Source: Phocoena phocoena
Lineage: Eukaryota > Chordata > Mammalia > Artiodactyla > Phocoenidae
Assembly (NCBI RefSeq): GCF_963924675.1
Contig: NW_027077441.1
Location: forward strand, 62,001-126,000
Length of the DNA stretch: 64,000 bases
Reading direction: 5' to 3'
The stretch's first letter is position 1; every line of letters begins with the position of its first letter. Below, piece by piece: positions 50,657-62,885 of the stretch. The notes under the pieces were generated by a model. It did no database searches, was not told where the DNA came from, and saw nothing but the letters and a program-made list of their open reading frames with translations. A program made the position numbers and the translations under genes.

Positions 50657-52403
50657 TTCAGTTCATGTGTAGTCAAGTTTACATTCCGTGTATTAGTGAT
50701 ATCTTATGATGTTTCTTTTTCTGTGTGACGTAGTTCACGTAGAATCACCGTACCTGCATCCACTCACTATGCCGCTACGGGCCTGATGACACAGATTTCA
50801 TTGCTGAGTGATATTGCATTGTACGTACGTGCCACAACTTCTTTATCCATATTTTGCTTTCTGGGATATTTACCTGTTACTGTAGACGAGCTTCTTGTGA
50901 ACACAGCCGTCCCAAATATTGGGGTGGCTGTCTGTTTTTGATTTTAATTTCCGTAAGCTATAGGACCATAAGTGGAAGTGCCATAGACTGTGTTGCTTTG
51001 TTTCTTATGTGTTTCAGGAAACACCATACACTTCTCCAGGCTGGCTGCTGGCAATTTACATCCTGCCAATCAGCATAACAAGGCTCCCTGTTCTCCATAT
51101 CCTGTCCTACCTTTCTGGATTTTACACTTTTTTCAGATGGCCCTCTTGCCCGGGGGGCAGTGAGACTTCATTGTAGTGCAGATTTCCTTTACAGGCTTGC
51201 TTGGTTGGCCAAAAAGGGCGTATGCGTTTTTTCCTGAATATATTCAGGAAAAAACGCATACGCCCTTTTTGGCCAAGTGCATCATTGTCGACGTTCTGCC
51301 TCTTTTCCTATGCTTTCAGGGCAATTCCAGTCTACCCCCTGCAATCGTTTTCCTGAAATTCTGCCCCGCTTTCAAGTCCCCTTCGCAGGCTTACTTCAAT
51401 ATATTTTTGGAGGATAGCTGTCATTTATAACTCTGCAGGTTTGTGAATTACAGTGCCCCTGAGCTCCTTTCTTCAACTCGCTTTCTTGTGAGCTGGGCAC
51501 AAAACCGCAGGATTGCTTCAGGCCCTAATCTGTTTCGGGCAGGGCATGCTGAGCCTTTGGTAAATTCCTCTTCCTGGTGGGAAATGAGCGTTACATTTGC
51601 CCGTGCAGACACCTACAGCTAGTCTCTCATTGGTTCTCCGTATTCCTGTTCATCTTGCACAGAAATTGCAAGCTGTGCCAAACAGGAGGTTAAAGGCACT
51701 GACTCTCCAAGCAGGGAGACTGTTAGTAAATCATCTGGAATGGTGAACCCGAGGACCAGGATACGAAAACTGAGATGCATTTTAAATCATTTCCCCATAA
51801 CACGGTGGACCATACTGTGGGTTTCACATGCATGTTTTAGCTGGAGGAAGAATCCCTTGAACCTGAAGAGTTGGGACCCATGGAATAGGTACCATACAGT
51901 ATGACTTCAAAGGGTGTGCATTTGCTCACCTAAACTCACCAATGCTATCAGCCTGAAGTGTCCAGCCTTATGTCTCAACCAGCTCTGGGTGTAGATGTGG
52001 TCAATCCCGGTTGCATCACATGCCCTGAGTGAATTATTTAAGAATTGCTCTCTATTTCACTGTCTTTGTGTTTTGTTTTCGAAATTTATTTTGATAATGG
52101 GATTTATCGGATTTTCACTGCTGCCTTTCGGCCGCTGTACACACCCTTGATTCTCTTACGGAGACATATATATCCATGGGTTTTAAGATTCTTCCTAGTC
52201 AGGTATATTCCTAGGCGTTGAATATGTGGTGTTGGGTCCATTTCGTTGAGAAAGGAGTAGGTCTTGTCTATTACATATTGGGCTTATGGAAAGTTATCTG
52301 TGCTAATTTCAGTCTCTGGTTTTATGCAGCACCCCAAGGCACCTTTCCCCATAAGCAAGCACTAGTTGGTTTTCTAAATTTGAGACCCTTTTCTATTTTG
52401 TAA
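50657..52403 (+). repeat. Satellite monomer 30 (type A)
   Basis: A markers but with the B allele GTGAGCTGG just after the core, as in monomers 32 and 36. Private TCTCCGTATT; GTTGAGAAAGG is shared with monomer 25. The palindrome is at 51,205-51,276. Confidence 0.95.
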
Positions 52404-54150
52404 TTCAGTTCATGTGTAGTCAAGTTTACATTCCGTGTATTCGTGATATCTTATGATGTTTCTTTTTCTGTGTGACGTAGTTCACGTAGAATCACCGTAC
52501 CTGCATCCACTCACTATGCCGCTATGGGCCTGATGACACAGATTTCATTGCTGAGTGATATTGCATTGTACGTACGTGCCACAAGTTCTTTATCCATTTT
52601 TTGCTTTCTGGGATATTTACCTGATACTGTAGACGAGCTTCTTGTGAACACAGCCGTCTCAAATATTGGGGTGGCTGTCTGTTTTTGATTTTAATTTCCG
52701 TAAGCTATAGGACCATAAGTGGAAGTGCCATAGGCTGTGTTGCTTTGTTTCTTATGTGTTTCAGGAAACACCATACACTTCTCCAGGGTGGCTGCTGGCA
52801 ATTTACATCCTGCCAATCAGCATAACAAGGCTCCCTGTTCTCCATATCCTGTCCTACCTTTCTGGATTTTACACTTTTTTCAGATGGCCCTTTTGCCAGG
52901 GGGGCAGTGAGACTTCATTGTAGTGCAGATTTCATTTTCAGGCTTGCTTGGTTGGCCAAAAAGTGCGTATGCGTTTTTTCCTGAATATATTCAGGAAAAA
53001 ACGCATACGCCCTTTTTGGCCAAGTGCATCATTGTCGACGTTCTGACTCTTTTCCTATGCTTTCAGGGCAATTCCAGTCTACCCCCTGCAATCGTTTTCC
53101 TGAAATTCTGCCCCACTTTCAAGTCCCCTTCGCAGGCTTACTTCAATATATTTTTGGAGGATAGCTGTCATTTATAACTCTGCAGGTTTGTGAATTACAG
53201 TGCCCCTGAGCTCCTTTCTTCAACCCGCTTTCTTGTGAGCTGGGCACAAAACCGCAGGATTGCTTCAGGCCCTAATCTGTTTCCGGCAGGGCACGCTGAG
53301 CCTTTGGTTAATTCGTCTTCCTGGTGGGAAATGAGCGTTACATTTGCCCGTGCAGACACCTACAGCTAGTCTCTCATTGGTTCTCCCTATTCCTGTTCAT
53401 TTTGCACAGAAATTGCAAGCTGTGCCAAAGAGGAGGTTAAAGGCACTGACTCTCCAAGCGGGGAGAGTGTTAGTGAAGCATCTGGAATGGTGAACCCGAG
53501 GACCAGGATACGAAAACTGAGATGCATTTTAAATCATTTCCCAATCACATGGTGGACGATACTCTTGGTTTCCCATGCATGTTTTAGCTGGAGGAAGAAT
53601 CCCTTGAACCTGGAGAGTTGGGACCCATGGAATGGGTACCATGCAGTATGACTTCAAAGGGTCTGCATTTGCTCACCGAAACTCACCAATGCTATCAGCC
53701 TGAAGTGTCCAGCCTTATGTCTCAACCAGCTCTGGGTGTAGATGTGTTAAATCCCGGTTGCATCACATGCCCTGAGTGAATTATTTAAGAATTGCTCTCT
53801 ATTTCACTGTCTTTATGATTTTTTTTTGAAATTTATTTTGATAATGGGATTTATCGGATTTTCACTGCTGCGTTTATGCCGCTGTACACACGCTTGATTC
53901 TCTTACGGAGACATATATATCCATGGGTTTTAAGATTCTTCCTAGTCAGGTATATTCCTAGGCGTTGAATATGTGGTGTTGGGTCCATTTCGTTGAGCAA
54001 GGAGTAGGTCTTGTCTATTACATATTTGGCTTATGGAAAGTTATCTGTGCTAATTTCAGTCTCTGGTTTTATGAAGCACCCCAACGCACCTTTCCCCATA
54101 AGCAAGCACTAGTTGGTTTTCTAAATTTGAGACCCTGTTCTGTTTTGTAA
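52404..54150 (+). repeat. Satellite monomer 31 (type B, CCCGCTT/CGTCTTCC subtype)
   Basis: Rare variants CAACCCGCTT, AATTCGTCTTCC and GTTAGTGAAGC are shared with monomers 35 and 37. The A allele TTATGTGTTTC occurs in this B unit. Private CCCCACTTTC. The palindrome (52,952-53,023) has one mismatch. Confidence 0.95.
52952..53023. repeat. 72-bp palindrome with one mismatch (monomer 31)
   Basis: It has the same G-to-T change as monomer 24, here at 52,964. Nearby variants (TTCATTTTCAGG before it, CTGACTCTTTTCC after it) are shared with monomer 37. Confidence 0.93.
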
Positions 54151-55897
54151 TTCAGTTCATGTGTAGTCAAGTTTACATTCCGTGTATTAGTGATATCTTA
54201 TGATGTTTCTTTTTCTGTGTGACGTAGTTCACGTAGAATCACCGTACCTGCATCCACTCACTATGCCGCTACGGGCCTGATGACACAGATTTCATTGCTG
54301 AGTGATATTGCATTGTACGTACGTGCCACAACTTCTTTATCCATATTTTGCTTTCTGGGATATTTACCTGTTACTGTAGACGAGCTTCTTGTGAACACAG
54401 CCGTCCCAAATATTGGGGTGGCTGTCTGTTTTTGATTTTAATTTCCGTAAGCTATAGGACCATAAGTGGAAGTGCCATAGACTGTGTTGCTTTGTTTCTT
54501 ATGTGTTTCAGGAAACACCATACACTTCTCCAGGCTGGCTGCTGGCAATTTACATCCTGCCAATCAGCATAACAAGGCTCCCTGTTCTCCATATCCTGTC
54601 CTACCTTTCTGGATTTTACACTTTTTTCAGATGGCCCTCTTGCCCGGGGGGCAGTGAGACTTCATTGTAGTGCAGATTTCCTTTACAGGCTTGCTTGGTT
54701 GGCCAAAAAGGGCGTATGCGTTTTTTCCTGAATATATTCAGGAAAAAACGCATACGCCCTTTTTGGCCAAGTGCATCATTGTCGACGTTCTGCCTCTTTT
54801 CCTATGCTTTCAGGGCAATTCCAGTCTACCCCCTGCAATCGTTTTCCTGAAATTCTGCCCCGCTTTCAAGTCCCCTTCGCAGGCTTACTTCAATATATTT
54901 TTGGAGGATAGCTGTCATTTATAACTCTGCAGGTTTGTGAATTACAGTGCCCCTGAGCTCCTTTCTTCAACTCGCTTTCTTGTGAGCTGGGCACAAAACC
55001 GCAGGATTGCTTCAGGCCCTAATCTGTTTCGGGCAGGGCATGCTGAGCCTTTGGTAAATTCCTCTTCCTGGTGGGAAATGAGCGTTACATTTGCCCGTGC
55101 AGACACCTACAGCTAGTCTCTCATTGGTTCTCCCTATTCCTGTTCATCTTGCACAGAAATTGCAAGCTGTGCCAAACAGGAGGTTAAAGGCACTGACTCT
55201 CCAAGCAGGGAGACTGTTAGTAAATCATCTGGAATGGTGAACCCGAGGACCAGGATACGAAAACTGAGATGCATTTTAAATCATTTCCCCATAACACGGT
55301 GGACCATACTGTGGGTTTCACATGCATGTTTTAGCTGGAGGAAGAATCCCTTGAACCTGAAGAGTTGGGACCCATGGAATAGGTACCATACAGTATGACT
55401 TCAAAGGGTGTGCATTTGCTCACCTAAACTCACCAATGCTATCAGCCTGAAGTGTCCAGCCTTATGTCTCAACCAGCTCTGGGTGTAGATGTGGTCAATC
55501 CCGGTTGCATCACATGCCCTGAGTGAATTATTTAAGAATTGCTCTCTATTTCACTGTCTTTGTGTTTTGTTTTCGAAATTTATTTTGATAATGGGATTTA
55601 TCGGATTTTCACTGCTGCCTTTCGGCCGCTGTACACACCCTTGATTCTCTTATGGAGACATATATATCCATGGGTTTTAAGATTCTTCCTAGTCAGGTAT
55701 ATTCCTAGGCGTTGAATATGTGGTGTTGGGTCCATTTCGTTGAGCAAGGAGTAGGTCTTGTCTATTACATATTGGGCTTATGGAAAGTTATCTGTGCTAA
55801 TTTCAGTCTCTGGTTTTATGCAGCACCCCAAGGCACCTTTCCCCATAAGCAAGCACTAGTTGGTTTTCTAAATTTGAGACCCTTTTCTATTTTGTAA
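54151..55897 (+). repeat. Satellite monomer 32 (type A)
   Basis: GTGAGCTGG allele as in monomers 30 and 36; private CTTATGGAGAC, a CpG-transition variant. The palindrome is at 54,699-54,770. Confidence 0.95.
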
Positions 55898-57644
55898 TTC
55901 AGTTCATGTGTAGTCAAGTTTACATTCCGTGTATTCATGATATCTTATGATGTTTCTTTTTCTGTGTGACGTAGTTCACGTAGAATCACCGTACCTGCAT
56001 CCACTCACTATGCCGCTATGGGCCTGATGACACAGATTTCATTGCTGAGTGATATTGCATTGTACGTACGTGCCACAAGTTCTTTATCCATTTTTTGCTT
56101 TCTGGGATATTTACCTGATACTGTAGACGAGCTTCTTGTGAACACAGCCGTCTCAAATATTGGGGTGGCTGTCTGTTTTTGATTTTAATTTCCGTAAGCT
56201 ATAGGACCATAAGTGGAAGTGCCATAGGCTGTGTTGCTTTGTTTCTTTCGTGTTTCAGGAAACACCATACACTTCTCCAGGGTGGCTGCTGGCAATTTAC
56301 ATCCTGCCAATCAGCATAACAAGGCTCCCTGTTCTCCATATCCTGTCCTACCTTTCTGGATTTTACACTTTTTTCAGATGGCCCTTTTGCCAGGGGGGCA
56401 GTGAGACTTCATTGTAGTGCAGATTTCAATTACAGGCTTGCTTGGTTGGCCAAAAAGGGCGTATGCGTTTTTTCCTGAATATATTCAGGAAAAAACGCAT
56501 ACGCCCTTTTTGGCCAAGTGCATCATTGTCGACGTTCTGCCTCTTTTCCTATGCTTTCAGGGCAATTCCAGTCTACCCCCTGCAATCGTTGTCCTGAAAT
56601 TCTGCCCCGCTTTCAACTCCCCTTCGCAGGCTTACTTCAATATATTTTTGGAGGATAGCTGTCATTTATAACTCTGCAGGTTTGTGAATTACAGTGCCCC
56701 TGAGCTCCTTTCTTCAACTCGCTTTCTTGTGAGCTGGGCACAAAACCGCAGGATTGCTTCAGGCCCTAATCTGTTTCCGGCAGGGCACGCTGAGCCTTTG
56801 GTTAATTCCTCTTCCTGGTGGGAAATGAGCGTTACATTTGCCCGTGCAGAAACCTACAGCTAGTCTCTCATTGGTTCTCCCTATTCCTGTTCATTTTGCA
56901 CAGAAATTGCAAGCTGTGCCAAAGAGGAGGTTAAAGGCACTGACTCTCCAAGCGGGGAGAGTGTTAGTAAAGCATCTGGAATGGTGAACCCGAGGACCAG
57001 GATACGAAAACTGAGATGCATTTTAAATCATTTCCCAATCACATGGTGGACGATACTCTTGGTTTCCCATGCATGTTTTAGCTGGAGGAAGAATCCCTTG
57101 AACCTGGAGAGTTGGGACCCATGGAATGGGTACCATGCAGTATGACTTCAAAGGGTCTGCATTTGCTCACCGAAACTCACCAATGCTATCAGCCTGAAGT
57201 GTCCAGCCTTATGTTTCAACCAGCTCTGGGTGTAGATGTGTTAAATCCCGGTTGCATCACATGCCCTGAGTGAATTATTTAAGAATTGCTCTCTATTTCA
57301 CTGTCTTTTTGATTTTTTTTTGAAATTTATTTTGATAATGGGATTTATCGGATTTTCACTGCTGCGTTTATACCGCTGTACACACGCTTGATTCTCTTAC
57401 GGAGACATATATATCCATGGGTTTTAAGATTCTTCCTAGTCAGGTATATTCCTAGGCGTTGAATATGTGGTGTTGGGTCCATTTTGTTGAGCAAGGAGTA
57501 GGTCTTGTCTATTACATATTTGGCTTATGGAAAGTTATCTGTGCTAATTTCAGTCTCTGGTTTTATGAAGCACCCCAACGCACCTTTCCCCATAAGCAAG
57601 CACTAGTTGGTTTTCTAAATTTGAGACCCTGTTCTGTTTTGTAA
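55898..57644 (+). repeat. Satellite monomer 33 (type B)
   Basis: Private TTTCAATTACAGG, CGTTGTCCTG, GCAGAAACC, TCTTTTTGATTT, TTATACCGC and CATTTTGTTG; GTATTCATGATA is shared with monomer 24. The palindrome is at 56,446-56,517. Confidence 0.95.
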
Positions 57645-59391
57645 TTCAGTTCATGTGTAGTCAAGTTTACATTCCGTGTATTAGTGATATCTTATGATGT
57701 TTCTTTTTCTGTGTGACGTAGTTCACGTAGAATCACCGTACCTGCATCCACTCACTATGCCGCTACGGGCCTGATGACACAGATTTCATTGCTGAGTGAT
57801 ATTGCATTGTACGTACGTGCCACAACTTCTTTATCCATATTTTGCTTTCTGGGATAATTACCTGTTACTGTAGACGAGCTTCTTGTGAACACAGCCGTCC
57901 CAAATATTGGGGTGGCTGTCTGTTTTTGATTTTAATTTCCGTAAGCTATAGGACCATAAGTGGAAGTGCCATAGACTGTGTTGCTTTGTTTCTTATGTGT
58001 TTCAGGAAACACCATACACTTCTCCAGGCTGGCTGCTGGCAATTTACATCCTGCCAATCAGCATAACAAGGCTCCCTGTTCTCCATATCCTGTCCTACCT
58101 TTCTGGATTTTACACTTTTTTCAGATGGCCCTCTTGCCCGGGGGGCAGTGAGACTTCATTGTAGTGCAGATTTCCTTTACAGGCTTGCTTGGTTGGCCAA
58201 AAAGGGCGTATGCGTTTTTTCCTGAATATATTCAGGAAAAAACGCATACGCCCTTTTTGGCCAAGTGCATCATTGTCGACGTTCTGCCTCTTTTCCTATG
58301 CTTTCAGGGCAATTCCAGTCTACCCCCTGCAATCGTTTTCCTGAAATTCTGCCCCGCTTTCAAGTCCCCTTCGCAGGCTTACTTCAATATATTTTTGGAG
58401 GATAGCTGTCATTTATAACTCTGCAGGTTTGTGAATTACAGTGCCCCTGAGCTCCTTTCTTCAACTCGCTTTCTTGTGAACTGGGCAAAAAACCGCAGGA
58501 TTGCTTCAGGCCCTAATCTGTTTCGGGCAGGGCATGCTGAGCCTTTGGTAAATTCCTCTTCCTGGTGGGAAATGAGCGTTACATTTGCCCGTGCAGACAC
58601 CTACAGCTAGTCTCTCATTGGTTCTCCCTATTCCTGTTCATCTTGCACAGAAATTGCAAGCTGTGCCAAACAGGAGGTTAAAGGCACTGACTCTCCAGGC
58701 AGGGAGACTCTTAGTAAATCATCTGGAATGGTGAACCCGAGGACCAGGATACGAAAACTGAGATGCATTTTAAATCATTTCCCAATCACATGGTGGACGA
58801 TACTCTTGGTTTCCCATGCATGTTTTAGCTGGAGGAAGAATCCCTTGAACCTGGAGAGTTGGGACCCATGGAATGGGTACCATGCAGTATGACTTCAAAG
58901 GGTCTGCATTTGCTCACCGAAACTCACCAATGCTATCAGCCTGAAGTGTCCAGCCTTATGTCTCAACCAGCTCTGGGTGTAGATATGTTAAATCCCGGTT
59001 GCATCACATGCCCTGAGTGAATTATTTAAGAATTGCTCTCTATTTCACTGTCTTTGTGTTTTGTTTTTGAAATTTATTTTGATAATGGGATTTATCGGAT
59101 TTTCACTGCTGCCTTTCGGCCGCTGTACACACCCTTGATTCTCTTACGGAGACATATATATCCATGGGTTTTAAGATTCTTCCTAGTCAGGTATATTCCT
59201 AGGCGTTGAATATGTGGTGTTGGGTCCATTTCGTTGAGCAAGGAGTAGGTCTTGTCTATTACATATTGGGCTTATGGAAAGTTATCTGTGCTAATTTCAG
59301 TCTCTGGTTTTATGCAGCACCCCAAGGCACCTTTCCCCATAAGCAAGCACTAGTTGGTTTTCTAAATTTGAGACCCTTTTCTATTTTGTAA
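57645..59391 (+). repeat. Satellite monomer 34 (type A with internal B tract)
   Basis: A at both ends. From CCCAATCACATGG to GATATGTTAAAT the alleles are B. Private GGGATAATTACC, GGGCAAAAAACC, CCAGGCAGG and GACTCTTAG. The palindrome is at 58,193-58,264. Confidence 0.94.
58784..58989. other. B-type tract inside A monomer 34 (likely gene conversion)
   Basis: B-specific bases are continuous from 58,784 to 58,989. The nearest A-specific bases are near 58,720 on the left and at 59,056 on the right, giving a tract of about 206-340 bp. Because A alleles resume, the dimer phase is unchanged, unlike the four phase-shifting hybrids. Confidence 0.85.
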
Positions 59392-61138
59392 TTCAGTTCA
59401 TGTGTAGTCAAGTTTACATTCCGTGTATTCGTGATATCTTATGATGTTTCTTTTTCTGTGTGACGTAGTTCACGTAGAATCACCGTACCTGCATCCACTC
59501 ACTATGCCGCTATGGGCCTGATGACACAGATTTCATTGCTGAGTGATATTGCATTGTACGTACGTGCCACAAGTTCTTTATCCATTTTTTGCTTTCTGGG
59601 ATATTTACCTGATACTGTAGACGAGCTTCTTGTGAACACAGCCGTCTCAAATATTGGGGTGGCTGTCTGTTTTTGATTTTAATTTCCGTAAGCTATAGGA
59701 CCATAAGTGGAAGTGCCATAGGCTGTGTTGCTTTGTTTCTTTCGTGTTTCAGGAAACACCATACACTTCTCCAGGGTGGCTGCTGGCAATTTACATCCTG
59801 CCAATCAGCATAACAAGGCTCCCTGTTCTCCATATCCTGTCCTACCTTTCTGGATTTTACACTTTTTTCAGATGGCCCTTTTGCCACGGGGGCAGTGAGA
59901 CTTCATTGTAGTGCAGATTTCATTTACAGGCTTGCTTGGTTGGCCAAAAAGGGCGTATGCGTTTTTTCCTGAATATATTCAGGAAAAAACGCATACGCCC
60001 TTTTTGGCCAAGTGCATCATTGTCGATGTTCTGCCTCTTTTCCTATGCTTTCAGGGCAATTCCAGTCTACCCCCTGCAATCGTTTTCCTGAAATTCTGCC
60101 CCGCTTTCAAGTCCCCTTCGCAGGCTTACTTCAATATATTTTTGGAGGAAAGCTGTCATTTATAACTCTGCAGGTTTGTGAATTACAGTGCCCCTGAGCT
60201 CCTTTCTTCAACCCGCTTTCTTGTGAGCTGGGCACAAAACCGCAGGATTGCTTCAGGCCCTAATCTGTTTCCGGCAGGGCACGCTGAGCCTTTGGTTAAT
60301 TCGTCTTCCTGGTGGGAAATGAGCGTTACATTTGCCCGTGCAGACACCTACAGCTAGTCTCTCATTGGTTCTCCCTATTCCTGTTCATTTTGCACAGAAA
60401 TTGCAAGCTGTGCCAAAGAGGAGGTTAAAGGCACTGACTCTCCAAGCGGGGAGAGTGTTAGTGAAGCATCTGGAATGGTGAACCCGAGGACCAGGATACG
60501 AAAACTGAGATGCATTTTAAATCATTTCCCAATCACATGGTGGACGATACTCTTGGTTTCCCATGCATGTTTTAGCTGGAGGAAGAATCCCTTGAACCTG
60601 GAGAGTTGGGACCCATGGAATGGGTACCATGCAGTATGACTTCAAAGGGTCTGCATTTGCTCACCGAAACTCACCAATGCTATCAGCCTGAAGTGTCCAG
60701 CCTTATGTCTCAACCAGCTCTGGGTGTAGATGTGTTAAATCCCGGTTGCATCACATGCCCTGAGTGAATTATTTAAGAATTGCTCTCTATTTCACTGTCT
60801 TTATGATTTTTTTTTGAAATTTATTTTGATAATGGGATTTATCGGATTTTCACTGCTGCGTTTATGCCGCTGTACACACGCTTGATTCTCTTACGGAGAC
60901 ATATATATCCATGGGTTTTAAGATTCTTCCTAGTCAGGTATATTCCTAGGCGTTGAATATGTGGTGTTGGGTCCATTTCGTTGAGCAAGGAGTAGGTCTT
61001 GTCTATTACATATTTGGCTTATGGAAAGTTATCTGTGCTAATTTCAGTCTCTGGTTTTATGAAGCACCCCAACGCACCTTTCCCCATAAGCAAGCACTAG
61101 TTGGTTTTCTAAATTTGAGACCCTGTTCTGTTTTGTAA
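59392..61138 (+). repeat. Satellite monomer 35 (type B, CCCGCTT/CGTCTTCC subtype)
   Basis: Shares CAACCCGCTT, AATTCGTCTTCC and GTTAGTGAAGC with monomers 31 and 37, but has a perfect palindrome (59,940-60,011) and GGAAAGC. Private TGCCACGGGG and GTCGATG. Confidence 0.95.
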
Positions 61139-62885
61139 TTCAGTTCATGTGTAGTCAAGTTTACATTCCGTGTATTAGTGATATCTTATGATGTTTCTTT
61201 TTCTGTGTGACGTAGTTCACGTAGAATCACCGTACCTGCATCCACTCACTATGCCGCTACGGGCCTGATGACACAGATTTCATTGCTGAGTGATATTGCA
61301 TTGTACGTACGTGCCACAACTTCTTTATCCATATTTTGCTTTCTGGGATATTTACCTGTTACTGTAGACGAGCTTCTTGTGAACACAGCCGTCCCAAATA
61401 TTGGGGTGGCTGTCTGTTTTTGATTTTAATTTCCGTAAGCTATAGGACCATAAGTGGAAGTGCCATAGACTGTGTTGCTTTGTTTCTTATGTGTTTCAGG
61501 AAACACCATACACTTCTCCAGGCTGGCTGCTGGCAATTTACATCCTGCCAATCAGCATAACAAGGCTCCCTGTTCTCCATATCCTGTCCTACCTTTCTGG
61601 ATTTTACACTTTTTTCAGATGGCCCTCTTGCCCGGGGGGCAGTGAGACTTCATTGTAGTGCAGATTTCCTTTACAGGCTTGCTTGGTTGGCCAAAAAGGG
61701 CGTATGCGTTTTTTCCTGAATATATTCAGGAAAAAACGCATACGCCCTTTTTGGCCAAGTGCATCATTGTCGACGTTCTGCCTCTTTTCCTATGCTTTCA
61801 GGGCAATTCCAGTCTACCCCCTGCAATCGTTTTCCTGAAATTCTGCCCCGCTTTCAAGTCCCCTTCGCAGGCTTACTTCAATATATTTTTGGAGGATAGC
61901 TGTCATTTATAACTCTGCAGGTTTGTGAATTACAGTGCCCCTGAGCTCCTTTCTTCAACTCGCTTTCTTGTGAGCTGGGCACAAAACCGCAGGATTGCTT
62001 CAGGCCCTAATCTGTTTCGGGCAGGGCATGCTGAGCCTTTGGTAAATTCCTCTTCCTGGTGGGAAATGAGCGTTACATTTGCCCGTGCAGACACCTACAG
62101 CTAGTCTCTCATTGGTTCTCCCTATTCCTGTTCATCTTGCACAGAAATTGCAAGCTGTGCCAAACAGGAGGTTAAAGGCACTGACTCTCCAAGCAGGGAG
62201 ACTGTTAGTAAATCATCTGGAATGGTGAACCCGAGGACCAGGATACGAAAACTGAGATGCATTTTAAATCATTTCCCCATAACACGGTGGACCATACTGT
62301 GGGTTTCACATGCATGTTTTAGCTGGAGGAAGAATCCCTTGAACCTGAAGAGTTGGGACCCATGGAATAGGTACCATACAGTATGACTTCAAAGGGTGTG
62401 CATTTGCTCACCTAAACTCACCAATGCTATCAGCCTGAAGTGTCCAGCCTTATGTCTCAACCAGCTCTGGGTGTAGATGTGGTCAATCCCGGTTGCATCA
62501 CATGCCCTGAGTGAATTATTTAAGAATTGCTCTCTATTTCACTGTCTTTGTGTTTTGTTTTCGAAATTTATTTTGATAATGGGATTTATCGGATTTTCAC
62601 TGCTGCCTTTCGGCCGCTGTACACACCCTTGATTCTCTTACGGAGACATATATATCCATGGGTTTTAAGATTCTTCCTAGTCAGGTATATTCCTAGGCGT
62701 TGAATATGTGGTGTTGGGTCCATTTCGTTGAGCAAGGAGTAGGTCTTGTCTATTACATATTGGGCTTATGGAAAGTTATCTGTGCTAATTTCAGTCTCTG
62801 GTTTTATGCAGCACCCCAAGGCACCTTTCCCCATAAGCAAGCACTATTTGGTTTTCTAAATTTGAGACCCTTTTCTATTTTGTAA
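61139..62885 (+). repeat. Satellite monomer 36 (type A)
   Basis: A markers with GTGAGCTGG as in monomers 30 and 32; private CACTATTTGG. The palindrome is at 61,687-61,758. Confidence 0.95.
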
